Part shown: positions 35,540 to 47,990 of the stretch, one piece after another
Position numbering within the stretch: position 1 is the first letter of the stretch
Layout: every line of letters starts with the position of its first letter
DNA from: Cheilinus undulatus
Taxonomy: Eukaryota > Chordata > Actinopteri > Labriformes > Labridae
DNA: 64,000 nucleotides
Direction: 5' to 3'
Assembly: GCF_018320785.1 (NCBI RefSeq)
Contig: NC_054869.1
Span: 19,478,698-19,542,697, forward strand
Notes under the pieces: generated by a model
What the model saw: only the letters and a program-made list of their open reading frames with translations
The model's database searches: none
Told to the model about the DNA's origin: nothing
Program-made: the position numbers and the translations under genes

Positions 35540-37260
35540 ATTTTAGTCTGTCGACCAAACAAATAAAAACATACTTTTCATTCCAGGCTTCAGAAGTAAT
35601 CATTTGTCTCAGCTCATTGAAACGAGCCAGTCTTATGGCTCCCAAAAATCTTTATTTCTTACCATTTTGGCTTTTCATGTCTATCCAAAAACAACAAATA
35701 GTATTAAAGGACTCTAGCCTTCAAACAGGAGCAGGTCCCGTCACTCACATAAAAAGACGACTCAGAACTAGCTTGTAGTCAGTGACACATCACCACAGCT
35801 CGTAACTTTGCCTCTTGAATTGAGCTGTCATTTCAATCTAACCAGTGCCCCACAGGTTTATTTGCTAAATAGCAGATCCATGTTTCCTTTAAAAGAATGT
35901 CTATGAATAAAAGAGGGAGAAAAGCTGTTTAGCTCAGTAGAACATGACACATTTTGTGTTTGTCCATTAATACTGCATTTGCTTGGGAAGTGAAGACAGT
36001 GGATATGAAGATAACTGTGTACCGAACCAAACTGAACTAGACCACTTGCTGGAAATGCAGCCTAACAGTATCACCACAGAGAGGCCAGTTTCTCGGAGCA
36101 CCTGCTGCGCTCGTACAGAGACTCTTCAGTTCTGCTCCTGTGCATGTGTGTAGTGCGTGAGTGGGTGTGTGTGCCTGTGGCAGTGAGCAGAAGTGGAATT
36201 GTCGTTCACAGATAAAGGCCGTGTTTGTTCTGAGAAGTTCAGCGAGGCCTCGTCTATGAACGTAAAAGACAAGGACGAGACATTTGAGTCAAACAGAGTG
36301 TATCTATCTTTAAATGTCAAATTCATTCTTAGAGAGAGTGTGACTTTTATCCTCGTGGTCAGATGAGTTGCAGGTCAACAGCATGTTGCTCATTCATCAT
36401 TGAGTGACTGCTTCATAAATCAGACTATTTAGCACATGGCCTATATTCATAACAGGCCTATGTTCACATTGGTTTATTTATTCCATGCATAATTGCATGT
36501 TTTTTACTGCAAATCTCATTAAAGGCAACAATATGGTGTAAACTAAAGACTCTGGAACTGCAAACTACTGTTTTTTTTGCTTTGTAAACATGGAAGACTT
36601 TTATAAGATTCTGAAATATGTGAAATGATGAAGTTGTTATCCTGTATCTTATATCAAATCTAAAACTTGAGCTTGTATATCAGTACAAGTGACATATTTG
36701 GCTCATAAATGCTCAAACATTTGACTTCAGAGAAGATAATTTACAAAGATGATCCACTGACCTCTCACGACACATTCTCCAGCTGCTGTGTCACTCAACA
36801 TTAATGAGCATGAATGGGCACCACAGAAATACACACACATGAAATGTGCTCCCAAATAAACCCACACATACACTCATAAACTTTAACAGACTATAACTCC
36901 TACAAGAAACTGCACTAGGTTTAAGATTTAAATTACCAGCTCTGACTGAATTATTAATAAATCTTTCCTTATTGACATCCAGGGATAGATCCAAATCTGA
37001 CTGGCTATTTGCCTTTGTCAGAGGCGGGACTAACCAAATCTAATCAGTATGGCCACACTGATCAAAAACTGCTTTTTTGGTTTATGCATTTGTGAAAGTT
37101 TCAAGAAAATCTCTGGAGGGCTGCCCCTGAGGTCCTCTTGAGTTAGTTCACATGTCCCTGACAGTAGGAGACTATCCCTTTTTAATGGGAGGGGTCTGAG
37201 GGAGCAGCATATGATGTAAAAAGAACAACACAGATGTTGAAACTGAGACATTTTACCATT
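35540..37260. other. Intergenic stretch with no recognised gene
   Basis: No exon or transposon terminus recognised. The segment 36080-36330 is slightly richer in CpG than its surroundings but shows no conserved reading frame. Confidence 0.4.
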
Positions 37261-37284
37261 TCATTAAAACTATTAGCTCATTTT

Positions 37285-38500
37285 GAATTTGATGGCAGCA
37301 TCACATCTCAAAAAAGTATGGACAGGGCCATGTTTACCATTGTGTAGAATCCCCACACCAACAACAGTCTGTAAATGTATGGGAAGTGAGGAGACCAGTT
37401 GCCGGAGTTTTAGGAGAGGTAGATTGTCCAATTCTTTTCTGATTTAGGATTCTGGATGCTCAAGAGCCCTGCGTCTTCTTCTCTGGATTTTTGAGTTATG
37501 ATGCACTGAATATTTTTATTGGTGAAAGGTCAGTCAGTTCAGCACCTGGACTCTTCTACTGTGAAGCCACGCTGTTGTGATGGATGTGGTATGTGGTTTA
37601 GCATTGTCTTGCTGCAATATGCAAGGCCTTCCTTTAAAGCGATGTTGTGAGATTAAGTTTCTCTTAAACCTCTATATTCTTTTAAGCATTGATAGTTGCT
37701 GCCCACTCTAGGCACTAATGTAACTTCATACTATCAGAGATGCAGGTAACAAGCTGATAACAAGCTGGAGGTCCCTCTCCTCTTAGTCTGCAGGACACTG
37801 TTTCATTGGTTTCCAAAAAGAAATTTCACATTTTGATTAATCTGACCACAGAACAGTTTTCCATTTTACCTCAGTCCATTTTAAATGAGCTTGGACCCAT
37901 AGAAAACAGCTGTATCTCTAGATGATGTTCACACATGGCTTCTTATTTACATGAAACAGCTTTAACTTGCATTTTTGGATGGCATGGCAAACTGGGTTGA
38001 AAGACAATGATTTCTGGAAAAGTGCTCTTTCAGAATTTGGGGTTGTACATATCAAAGTATTAACATTCTGTGTTGAGGTTTTGCAAACAACTTCCATAAA
38101 CTCTCCAATGAACAGCCAATCCCAATGTGCTAAGTCATCATACATGCCATCCTGCCAGTGTACAGCTGGTCATGTTGTGTAACGTCACTAGGAGGTGCAG
38201 GACCCCAAGCAGATCTGGGACTTACACGGGTTTTAATGTGGACAGCTAAGTAGACATTGGTACTGTTGCATGCTTTAAGAGCACAGCTGGATCCCACTGG
38301 GTCACACCTCTTTCAGTGGGTCTTTGCACGTTTCTTTTGACAGAGCCACTGATACATGGCTGATTCTATTGCCAGTTTCTGATACTTTCTTTCTTTTTAG
38401 GATTTCTAATCACACCCTGAACGACTGAAATATATGATAGTCCAGTGTCAACACCAGTACGTCCACCGCCCACTGTAGTGAATGATAACAGGATAGTCAC
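37285..38500. mobile_element. Probable DNA-transposon relic
   Basis: The stretch from ATCTCAAAAAAGTATGGACA (about 37306) through 38500 has the look of a decayed fish transposon, with a first part (CAACAGTCTGTAAATGTATG) that recurs widely in teleosts in my recollection. No terminal repeats or intact frame could be defined, so boundaries and class are tentative. Confidence 0.35.
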
Positions 38501-39129
38501 ATGTCTGTAAAAGGTCACTATTAAACTTTGGTGCTTAACTGATCTGATTCCAACAGTAAATAGCTTAATAATTTTAGTACATTAACTCTTCTATCACTGT
38601 TACAGTGTTATGGAGACTGTAGCATAAAAAAGGAACATGCAGGAAAAGGTGCTCCATCTACTCTTTTACTCCTGTCTATTAATTCTGTTTAGTTAACTTT
38701 GTACCTGTCCCCTCTTTCCATCTGTCCTCCTGCCTGCCTGCCAGAAGTCTGTAAATGATATGTGATTAAACACAAAGTGGTAAATGGAGCAGAAGTACAA
38801 ACAGTGCAATCTGCTCCTTCCTCCTGAGAAAACTGTTGGCTCTCAACAAGAAACGCAGTGACCCACACACCTGTCTGTTCAGGCCGGCCACTCCCACACT
38901 GCATGCCTGTGTGGAGAGAGGGACGGAGAAGTGAGGACATGAGAGAAAACCAGAGAAGAGAGTTCCTGATTTCACGTAGAGTGTAAAGACGCTCCTTTTT
39001 GCTCATAAATGCACCTATGAAGAAAGATTATGACACACATTAATACATTCTCACCATACAGAATGTAACAATGACAATCAGTGTACAATGGTTTTACTTG
39101 TATCTATCAAATGGAATTATTTTATGTCT

Positions 39130-39570
39130 TGGACAAAAATAGTTTCCCCTCACTCTGGAGTGAATTGTGGTGTCCTTCAGGGTTCAATATTAGGGCCAAT
39201 TCTGTTTTTGTTGCCTCAAGGCCAAATTATACAGTGACAAAATATTTCATTTCACTATTAAGCTGATGAAAGACAGTCATATTCCTGGTTAAACCAAATA
39301 TCAATACAAACCTTTCAGACCTTACAGACTATCTTACAGACATTTCAAAATGGATGTCCGCTATTTTTTCGAAATTAAATCCTGACAAAACAGAAATTTT
39401 AATCATTGGCCCTCCCTTAAAATTCTCTATTGGCTCCCTGTCAATAATTTTGAAACCATATGTCAGAAACCTTTCTGTTATCTTTCACGACTAGATTACT
39501 GTAATGGTCTTCTTACAGATGTAAATCAGAAATCAATGAAACATCTCCAAGTAGTGGTACTGTGGTGGAT
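39130..39570 (+). mobile_element. L2-like LINE reverse-transcriptase fragment (5' part)
   Basis: The translation contains GVLQGSILGPILFLL, the conserved RT motif just after the YADD-side block. Further on come LTDYLTDISKWMSA, KLNPDKTEILIIGP and LDYCNGLLTDVNQKSMKHLQ, matching the order found in L2/CR1-type fish LINEs. Frameshifts and a deletion separate the blocks, so it is dead. A Tc1-like element follows immediately. Confidence 0.8.
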
Positions 39571-39579
39571 GCCACCTTA

Positions 39580-40490
39580 GCAATAAGACAGATTGTGAAA
39601 TTTCATTCCTGCCGTTGGGTATTCCACTGTTATTCAAAAGTGGAAGCATTTAGGAACAACAGCCCCTCAGCCATAAAGCAGAAGGCCACATAAAAATCGG
39701 AGAGCGGGGTCATCAACTGCTAGGGTGTGTAGAGTCATCATCGCTCTGCTGACTCCATAGCTGGAGAGTTCTAAACTTCCACTGGCATTCCTGTAAACAC
39801 AAAAACTGTCCGGCGGGAGCTTCAGGGAATAGGTGTCCATGTTGGGGCAGTTGCATGTAAGCCTCACATCACCTAGTCCAATGCTAAGCATCAGATGGAG
39901 TGGAGTAAAGCACACCGACACAGGACTGTGGAACAGGGAAAACTGATTCTGTGGAGCGTCTAATCATGCTTCTCTGTTTGACAGTGAGATGGGGCTGTTT
40001 TTCATAGTTTTTGCTAGGCCCCTTATCTTAAGTGAAGATTAGTCTAAATGCTTCAGCATACCAAGACATTTTGGGCAATGCTATGCTTCCAACTCCGTGG
40101 CAACAGTTTTAGGAGAGCCCTTTTTTATTCCAACATGACTGTTCCTCAGTGAACGAAACAAGGACTTTAAAGACATGGTTTGATGAGTTTGGTGTGGAGG
40201 ACTTTACTGGCCTGCACAGAGCTGACCTCAACTCCATCAAACACCTTTGGGATCAACTGGAATGGAGACTATGAGCCAGGCCTTCTTGTCCAACATCAGC
40301 GTCTGACCTCATAGTATATGCTCTAGAGAATGAATAGGCACAAAATCCCACAGAAATGATCCAAAATCTATTGGAAAGCCTTTCAAGAAGAGTGGGTGCT
40401 GTTATAGTTGAAAAAGGGTTGTTTGAATACAACTCCATTACAGTCCTTGTTGGTTTAATGGTCAGGTGACTTAATGCTTTTAATCTGTGC
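39580..40490 (+). mobile_element. Tc1-like transposon relic inserted in the LINE
   Basis: The terminal part encodes LNSIKHLWDQLEWRL, a stop, then ARPSCPTSASDLI, the typical C-terminus of a Tc1 transposase. The segment CATTTAGGAACAACAGC to AACACCTTTGG parallels the relic at 60160-61185. The right end reads GGTTTAATGGTCAGGTGACTTAATGCTTTT. Multiple stops and deletions; boundaries approximate. Confidence 0.75.
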
Positions 40491-40499
40491 TGATCTCAC

Positions 40500-40710
40500 A
40501 CTGGATACTAAGTGTTTAATCAACCACCAATCTAGGTTTTTAATCTTTTATCTAAAAATCATTTCGATTGTTTCTTTCATTTGTTATCATTATCTTTTGT
40601 ACCTTTTCCTTTTAAACCCCTGATTTATTATTTTATTGGAATTTTAATTGCTGGACTTTGATGTTTTGGGAAGCACCTTGAAATGTTGGTTTTGATACAA
40701 GTACACATAA
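40500..40710 (+). mobile_element. L2-like LINE 3' tail
   Basis: GGGAAGCACCTTGAAATGTTG followed by a TTTTGATACAAGTACA-type end resembles the 3' tail of fish L2 elements (GTGAAGCACTTTG...). It lies just beyond the Tc1 relic on the same strand as the RT fragment, so the two are probably one LINE copy split by the Tc1 insertion. Confidence 0.5.
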
Positions 40711-40953
40711 TGATAGTAATTAAGACATTGACAGGAAACCCTCAGGACGGCCTCTCATACTGCCTTCTCCATACTGTCACAAATCCAGCAAAAAAACAAG
40801 ACAGAGAGAAACAGAAAGAAATGGGAAAGCATGAATCAAAAATGGAAAAAAGAAGGAGAAAGACAAACAGAGGCAGATAGAGTAAAAGAGATCAGAGTTT
40901 GTCTGGAAAAAAAACAACCAATGGATGTCAGGGCAGAGGTAGTGCTCGTCCCT

Positions 40954-40967
40954 GTTTCCATGGCGAC
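40954..40967. promoter_or_regulatory. RFX X-box-like palindrome
   Basis: GTTTCCATGGCGAC fits the X-box pattern GTNRCC-(spacer)-RGYAAC apart from two positions. It sits in a locally CpG-containing stretch (40940-41060) without any recognised gene. Motif match only. Confidence 0.3.
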
Positions 40968-41099
40968 GCAAGTGTGTGCCGTCGGTGCAGTGACGCGGGT
41001 TGGGAGTGTTACGCTGTGGCCGTATTGCCATGAGCCACACGTGCCAATACCCAGCTGACAGCCTGAGCATACGGCAGAGTCTATTCATAGCACCTCAGT

Positions 41100-42330
41100 G
41101 ACACCAGAGAAGGAGAAAGACAGCCCAGAATGAGAACCAGAACTGAGTGTGGACCGTCAGACGAGTCCCCTTGATGAAGGAGAGGCTGAGGGAGGAATAG
41201 ATGGTGGGGGTTATATTGTTGATTCTCTGATCTCTGTCCACACTGACAAAGTGACACCTGGTCCCTCAGTCAACACACAGAATTACACAGATCATGGATT
41301 TCTTCAGTTTATCAAATACAAAGCATAGAAACGTCAGACATGGCAGACTTATGGAGAAGTAATCCACGTGCATTCATTAGAAGTCTAGTAGAATAGTGTG
41401 AGGCACATTTCTGAAGGGTTTAAACTCAACTTTATTTAGATGTAACAGCCAGGTAAGATGTAAACTAGAACTCCCACCTGGGGGGAGGGGTTAAGGAGAT
41501 GGGGTGGGGTGGTTTCTGTGGTAGTGTTCAAAGAATCAGTGAACATAACCTCCAAAATCTAACCCAGTACTGCTCGAAGGGCCCGCTGGTGGGACCCAGA
41601 AGTACTATAGATGGTCCATGTTACACAACTAAATCACTGAAAATATTATTACTGCTACTACTATTACTACGACTACTCCTACTACTACTACTAATAATAA
41701 TAATGATGATAATGATGATGATGATAGTAATAGTAATAATTATAAACAAAATATAATAATAAATTGAAAATAAATAAATAAAATAACTCATTTGGATACA
41801 AATATTTGATTACATGTTATTATGCTAGTCTCTGAAGAAACAAATCTCAGCTAGAAGGTTTAAACTCATGCCCCCTTTATTACATATTGTCTCTGTATAC
41901 AATCAGTGTCACGATTTATTTGGTGTTTACCTGGTGACACTCCACTTTACATTACATTTTCAATTTTAAGAATTTATCAGTGTTGTCAGAGACATTAATT
42001 CTACTTTGGAAGAGTTTGCTGGGCCACAAAAGACATTTTCAGAGATAAATATTGAAATTTAAGTGTCTTTGTAGAAGCCTGAACAAAGCAAAATAAATGG
42101 CATCACCTCATAGACTGTATCTACTGCCGTAAATTGACCCCACAAACACTTTCCAGGAAATGTTAATGTGTCAAAAAGAAAAGTATTTGCTTTGAAATTC
42201 CCTATTTGTGAAGCAAATTTATGATTAAAAAGGTATCTATTTAGTCTCGTGTTATGGTTATACAAGAAGAATTTTACAAATAGGGCTGGAAAAGCATACT
42301 TAGGTTTGGGGAAGGCTGATCTAACCACTT
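41100..42330. other. Intergenic stretch with an ACT/AAT microsatellite
   Basis: The only assignable feature is the trinucleotide tract at 41650-41765 (ACT, AAT, GAT units). A G-rich run lies at 41480-41515. No gene seen. Confidence 0.5.
41650..41765. repeat. Trinucleotide microsatellite (ACT/AAT/GAT)
   Basis: Consecutive TACTAC, AATAAT, GATGAT and AGTAAT units in one 115-bp tract. Confidence 0.9.
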
Positions 42331-42339
42331 CATTCTTGA

Positions 42340-42990
42340 ATCAGAGTGGACATCTGTGCCAAAGTTTGAAGGAAATTCCTCAAAGTGTTCTGGATATATG
42401 GCATATGGCTTAACAATGGACCATGATTTTCTTGTTCTCCATGGGCCCCTGGTTTGGCTGGGCCCCAGAAAGCTCTTCCCTTTTATCCCCCCTTATGGGT
42501 GGCCTTGTCTCTGACCTCTAAAGTCCTATTAGTAAACACAATAGGATGAACATGACCTCAGACTTTTTATTTCCAAACTCCAGTCAGTTCGTCCTTGAAT
42601 CAGAGTATTTCTATTTTTAAAGTTTGAAAACAATCTCTCAAAATGTTCTAGAGATACTGCATTCACAACCAAGATATGAACATGAGGCCCACTGAACCTG
42701 ACCCTTGATCTAAAACCTGCAAAATGTAAACAGTTCATCTATTAAGCAGAGTGAACATTTAAAAAAAAAAGTTTTATTGAGATATCACATTCACAAGAAT
42801 TGGATCAACATGAGGTCCAGTGACCTTAGTTTGACCTCCAAAAGTCAAATATCATCCTTGTGTCATAGTGTAAGTTTGCACAAAGTTTGAAGAAAATCCT
42901 TCAAGGAGTTTCTGAGATACTGCGTTGACAAGCAGTGGATATAAATGAGTTTCAATGACCTTGACCTTTGACTTATGACTTTCGAAGCCT
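42340..42990. repeat. Tandem monomers of a dispersed fish repeat (AAAGTTTGAAGAAAAT...GAGATACTG type)
   Basis: A motif order of 'AAAGTTTGAAG-AAAT-CCTCAAAGTGTTCT-GAGATA-TGC-TTCACAA' recurs near 42360, 42615, 42765 and 42890, each followed by a 'GTGACCT-TGACCT' block. Copies are about 130-170 bp apart and diverged. The 42400-42505 interval is interrupted by a separate repeat also seen at 45352-45470. Confidence 0.65.
42400..42505 (-). repeat. Dispersed repeat, copy on the minus strand
   Basis: CCATGGGCCCCTGGTTTGGC with GGGCCCCAGAAAGCTCTTCC and TTTATCCCCCC is the reverse complement of the segment at 45352-45470 (GGGGAAAGCTTTCTGGGGCC, CAGCCAAATAGGTGGCCCAT). Confidence 0.7.
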
Positions 42991-43649
42991 CATCTATCAC
43001 CGGCATTAAACATGGCACACAAACCACAGCATGCAACTGTATGAACATGGCAAAGAAAGCACATGGCATTGGAAACCACTGAGGAAAAATTAACCCTAAA
43101 AATGCAGGTAGCTGTCTTGGTACTAAAGTAGGTAGGGTATACTACAGACTTTTGGGGTTAGGGTTTTCGTTTGAACTTACTAGTTCCTGGAAGATCTGTC
43201 ACTTACCTTGAGTCATATGTTCTATGGAACTAAAGAAACCGCCAATTTTTGGTTTCATTAGAATCCCACAGTAAGAGATGACTTTCCTTTCTCAGTCTGT
43301 GACTAACAGCCTTCACTTTTTAATGTGAGTCACATCCGGCTATGTTCTGGGACTTCAGAGTGAAACCGCTGTGTTGTTTTTCCTGTTTTCCTTTTTTGTC
43401 TGATTTCCAAGGAAGGCCTAAGAAAGCTGCAGAAAAAGTATAACATTTAGTAATAATACATTTTTAACAGAAATACATCATACGCTAAGTGATCAGCATT
43501 CAGCAAGAAACTTGTGCATTTATTCCTCAAATAATCTCCTTACTGCATCTATAATTTTCATCATTTTCAAAGCAAATAAAATACTATAAATTATGGAGCT
43601 ATTATCATTGCAAAACAATAAAAAAACAGATAGTTGTTCATAGAACCAA

Positions 43650-43935
43650 AAATGGTATTAAAGATCTGTACACAGATATGTGCACACATTTGCAGATCTG
43701 TGAACACGTTTGCAAATCAATCTACACATGTGCAGAACTCTGCACATGTTTGCAGACCTATCGAGACATTTGCAGACCTGTGCACAAATTTACAGATCTG
43801 TGTATGCATTTGCAGATCTACATACACGTTTACAGATCTGTGCTTGCAGTTGCAGACCTATGTACACATTTGCAGATCTGTGTACAGATCAATGTACACA
43901 TTTGTGGATCTATTTACATATTTGTAAATAGTTCT
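43650..43935. repeat. 20-bp tandem repeat array
   Basis: About 13 diverged copies of a 20-bp unit close to ACACATTTGCAGATCTGTGT, with one partial unit near 43885. Because 20 is not a multiple of three and the unit lacks stop triplets, all three forward frames stay open across it, giving overlapping spurious frames of 73-113 codons. Confidence 0.9.
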
Positions 43936-43939
43936 GCAA

Positions 43940-45340
43940 CAAAGCTAGCTACATATAAAATGTGCATTAGGAAGAATAATTACATTGCACAATACAAATT
44001 GTGTAGTAAATATATCTGATGTCATTCATTATTATTTTTCCTTCGCCTGTGGTTTATATCCGTGATAATCAAGTAATCTCAGACCTGAGTCTGACACTGT
44101 GACTCATTTTAGCTGGAAAATCTCATTATGTGGTCGTTCACAAATTAGTATCTGTACCACAATGAGCACTCCTGGATACGATGCCAGTTTACCTTCCCAG
44201 AACACTGGCCTGTATGTGTTCCAGTTGGCAGGAGGGCTGGAAACACCAAGTCAGTGCCTCCTTTGTGAGCGATTGTTCAAGCTCAATTGGTACTTCTGTA
44301 ACCACGCTTTGTCCAGGAGATCAGGCAGAAGAATAACAGACACTCGGAGGCAAAGAGAGGGCCCATTGTGGTTGCTCGGCGCACAAAGTGAGATGACATT
44401 GTGGTCATTCGGTGGCTGGTGTCAAAGGCCATTGTGGCTCCTGACATGCCGCAGCTGAGGTACAGAGTTGCTGAGTGAAATCGATCCGAGCAGGACAAAG
44501 ATCACCATTTTGTGTGGCAGTGTGTTTGTTTTGTATTTGTTTGCTGGTAAGTGCTGTGTGCTGTTTTTGTTTGTGGAAATTTAGCTAACGCAGGCCTTTC
44601 ACACCTATGGGATCAGCAGTTTACCCCCTCAGGAGAGGGACGGACAGATAGAGGGAGGTTAACCATGTGGACGCCCAGCATTATGCCCCTTTTGTGCCCA
44701 CGTAGGTTCATCAATAGTGCTGTAACAGAAGCTCCTGGAAATGGAAAAGTGCTGCATGAGAAACTTTGAGAAAAAGGTTCAATAGACCTGTATGGGACAT
44801 GAAGAAGAAAGAGGACAAAGGGCCTCAAACAGAGCGGTAATGTGACCTTTCATGTGTGTCAGCAGAACTTTGTGGTCTAGAAATGAGGCATATCTATTTT
44901 TGCGTTTACAATAGAAGCTTCTGCTAACAGTATTTGCACAAAAGGATGTGTTCATATCAGTGTGAATATATGATGACTCTTGTGTGCTGTCCACAGTCAG
45001 AGCTTGGTTGCCAAGGACTTGCATTCACGCTGAGGTAGGAGCAAGTCTGGGCAGGTCGCTCGGTTCCCTCCGCAGGACAATGGCTGCTTCAGATGCTTGG
45101 CTGAGCAGGAGTCTGAGAGAATCTGTGAGAGACAAGAGGCCTCTCACACCCCCTCTGTTTTCTGACATTTATGCTTCTGCCAAGTTCAAGGTGCAAATAC
45201 AAGGAACTGCTTTTTTTCTTTTTTTCCCTCCTTGGAATGATGCTGAAATGCTCCTTTAACGGTTAAAATAATTATGCCAAAATAGGGATGTCAGTATTCC
45301 TGTTTGGTCATTTTAAAACTTCTCATCCTGTACTTGCTGC
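43940..45340. other. Intergenic stretch with no recognised gene
   Basis: Contains a 119-codon open frame (44099-44458) and shorter ones, none with recognisable similarity or splice context. Confidence 0.45.
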
Positions 45341-45351
45341 TTTGTAAGTGT

Positions 45352-45470
45352 CATAGGTGATGACCCCCCCCCCCCCCCCCCAAGGGGGAATAAAGGGGAA
45401 AGCTTTCTGGGGCCCAGCCAAATAGGTGGCCCATGGAAGTCTGCAAAATCATAATCCATTTCAAAGCTAA
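45352..45470 (+). repeat. Dispersed repeat with poly-C tract, plus-strand copy
   Basis: A run of about 18 C residues is followed by AAGGGGGAATAAAGGGGAAA and GCTTTCTGGGGCCCAGCC, the inverse of the copy at 42400-42505. Confidence 0.7.
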
Positions 45471-45699
45471 TCTGTGATAATCATGTTTTATATTTAACCT
45501 GAATAAGAACCACTCCTATCAAAGCAACAAAATTAATTGTATTTAGCTATACAGCACAGTAGCTTTCATAAAAAGTAAACCTATTTACTTGAAAAAGAAT
45601 GCCCTTTTTATTTGTAACATTAACAATGTGGATGTCAGGATATCAGAGGAAAAAGTAGGAAGAATTGAAATAATTTTAAGGAATAATCAAATAATTTCA

Positions 45700-46330
45700 G
45701 AGTAAAGGTGACAATTGGCAAAAATCGGTCAATAGCAGCAAAAATTGGCAGAAATAAGTGGGAAAAAGTGTTGAAATAGAGGCGGAAGGATTAAAAGTGG
45801 CAAAATGAGTGAAAATTGGCAAAAAATTAAAGTGGTAAGAAATTGGCTTAAAGTGACAAAAATTGGCAGTAAAATGGTGAAAACCCATAAAGAAGTGGCA
45901 AAAATGGAATAGAGGTGGCTAAAATAGATAAAATTCAGTGGTGAGAAGTGGTTAACCATGGAAAAAAAATGGTTGGACAGGTAACAAAAAGGGATGAAGC
46001 AGTAAATCTGAGTTAAAAAGGATACCAGTGGCAAAAAGGGATAAAAAGTTGCAAAAGTGATCCAAAAGTGGCAAAAAGGGGTTAGAAGTTTCGAAAATGG
46101 GTTAAAGGTGGTAAAACGATGGCAAGAATTGGTTAAAAAATTGGCAAAACAGGTTGAAAGAGGACATATGGCAGAAAATATGGGTTAAGAAAGGGAAACA
46201 TGATTTTAAAAATGATTTAAAAAGTGCCAAAAACTTGGCTAAAAGTGGCAAAAAATGCCTGTAAGTCACAAAAATGGGTTCAGTGCGGAATCAAATGTGC
46301 CAAAATGGGTAGAAACAATGATTTAAAAAA
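45700..46330. repeat. Decayed minisatellite, AAAAGTGGCAAAAATGGGTT units
   Basis: Purine-rich on the plus strand. Units of roughly 20-24 bp built on GTGGCAAAAA and ATTGGCAAAAA with variable GGGTTA linkers fill the interval, highly diverged. It may be an internal part of the repeat that starts at 45352; the two lie close and in the same orientation. Confidence 0.75.
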
Positions 46331-46589
46331 ATACAAAGCGACAGAAATAAATATTTTGAACATCAGAATCCAATAAAAGCTTTACACACATATCAGCTCC
46401 TAAATGAAGTAACTGTTAGCCAGGATGCTAGCACCAATGTTACTGACCCAACACACATGCATTGATATCATTGAAAAATCACAACTTGGGGGGGTGTGGG
46501 TCTATTCTCTGGGTTTTTGAAGAGCCCAGACAATCCAATTTTTGTCATTGGTCATACTGAGTTCCAGTAATGACATCAAACTTAGTTCT

Positions 46590-47990
46590 GGACATTTTTG
46601 GTCATAGTTTGACTGAATTTGGAGTATGCTGTGGTCATTTAGACAAACAGGTTACTGAGACTGACAGGCAAAATCTCCTGAACAAGAGAAGTAAAAGAAC
46701 ATTTACCAGCTCTTTGTGTTCCAGCTCTGGCTATCTCAATTTTCTTGATTAGCTTTCATAATTTTCTTAATTCCACGGAGTCATTTGTGTCACAGAAGGT
46801 GGTGTCTGTTTTACTGGTATTGTCTTGGTATCACTGTCAGAAGAGTTTAAAAAGCTTGCAATATGAGCAAAATATGCAAATTCTCACAATTTTTTTCAAT
46901 ATCACTGAAAACATTTAATAACACAGACAGGACTCATGCACAAAGCACAAGACTGACCAAACTTAGCAAACAATGCTGTATGCAGCAGCCTTCCTGGGTG
47001 GTGTCGTACGACACAATAGTGTTTCTCCAGACTTAAACATCCACCCAGATAGTTTCAAAACAAACTGGGTGGGTGAAAAACACCCTTGTTTTTGTAAAAA
47101 CAAAGGTGTTTAAATGCCTTGAATAGGATGCTTATGTGAATGGTGTAATGTCATGCAACCTTGTACAAACAGGCTGGTTCAACAGGTGGACATGATGAGT
47201 CAGCTGTATGACCAACTGATCAAGGAGGACCGGCTGTGAAGCTCAGAGGTTGGAATCAAAATCATCAGTCTTTCTGATGTGCTCTTTAGAGAGTGGAACA
47301 CCTTCCTGAGTCTTCACATTTTATCGGCTCAGGTATTGAAAAAAAGAAAGTATGACTGTTTGCTGTGGAAACATTTGGAAAAAATGATAATGACTCTTAA
47401 TTAACACACTTAGACAAGCACCTAGGGCTGTTTGAAGAGCTGCCTGTCCTGTCAGCTCCTATTGCATTAACAGGAATGTCACTTTGGGCATTCAGATACC
47501 AAGTGGATCCTTAAACGCTTTGTGTGAACTTGCCTAAGTGGGTAGTGTAAACTGATAAATGATAGTTCAGACTGCATATGGAAGTGGTCTTCGATGCCCT
47601 CATATAGATTGTTTGGTTTAGTATAGGTGCAACATGTAACCTGCGGTATTCCGCATTTACACAAAAAAACAAGGCTTAATTTATGTCCATCCAGCTTCGC
47701 TCAGGTGATGGGATTTGTGGCTCATTTTACAGATCTGGATTATTTGACTCAGCTCAGTAATAAAAGCCGATATTTGGTTCCCAAAGGCTCCTCATTTGGT
47801 ACCATTTTGCACTTTATACGTGTCTTTGAAACACCGACAACAGATATGATCATCTGCATAGTCAGGAGCAGGGGCTGAGCCAGGAGAGTTAAATATCCAG
47901 GGTATCTGAATATCCAGAGACTTGCTACCTTGAAACTGCTTATAAGGCAGCTATGTGTACTATTTTTAAGCAATTTAAGTACAAACGTAG
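46590..47990. other. Intergenic stretch with no recognised gene
   Basis: No exon, transposon terminus or tandem repeat recognised. Confidence 0.4.

Noticed and set aside
38689..39006. 105-codon minus-strand frame starting MSKKERLYTLREIRN
   Set aside because: The start looks protein-like but continues into unrecognisable sequence with no partner exons; kept out for lack of support.
43634..44019. Cys-rich frames of 97, 113 and 73 codons
   Set aside because: All three frames of one 20-bp tandem repeat are open, so none is evidence of coding.
44099..44458. 119-codon plus-strand frame
   Set aside because: No recognisable domain, biased composition absent, no splice partners; length is within chance for the region.
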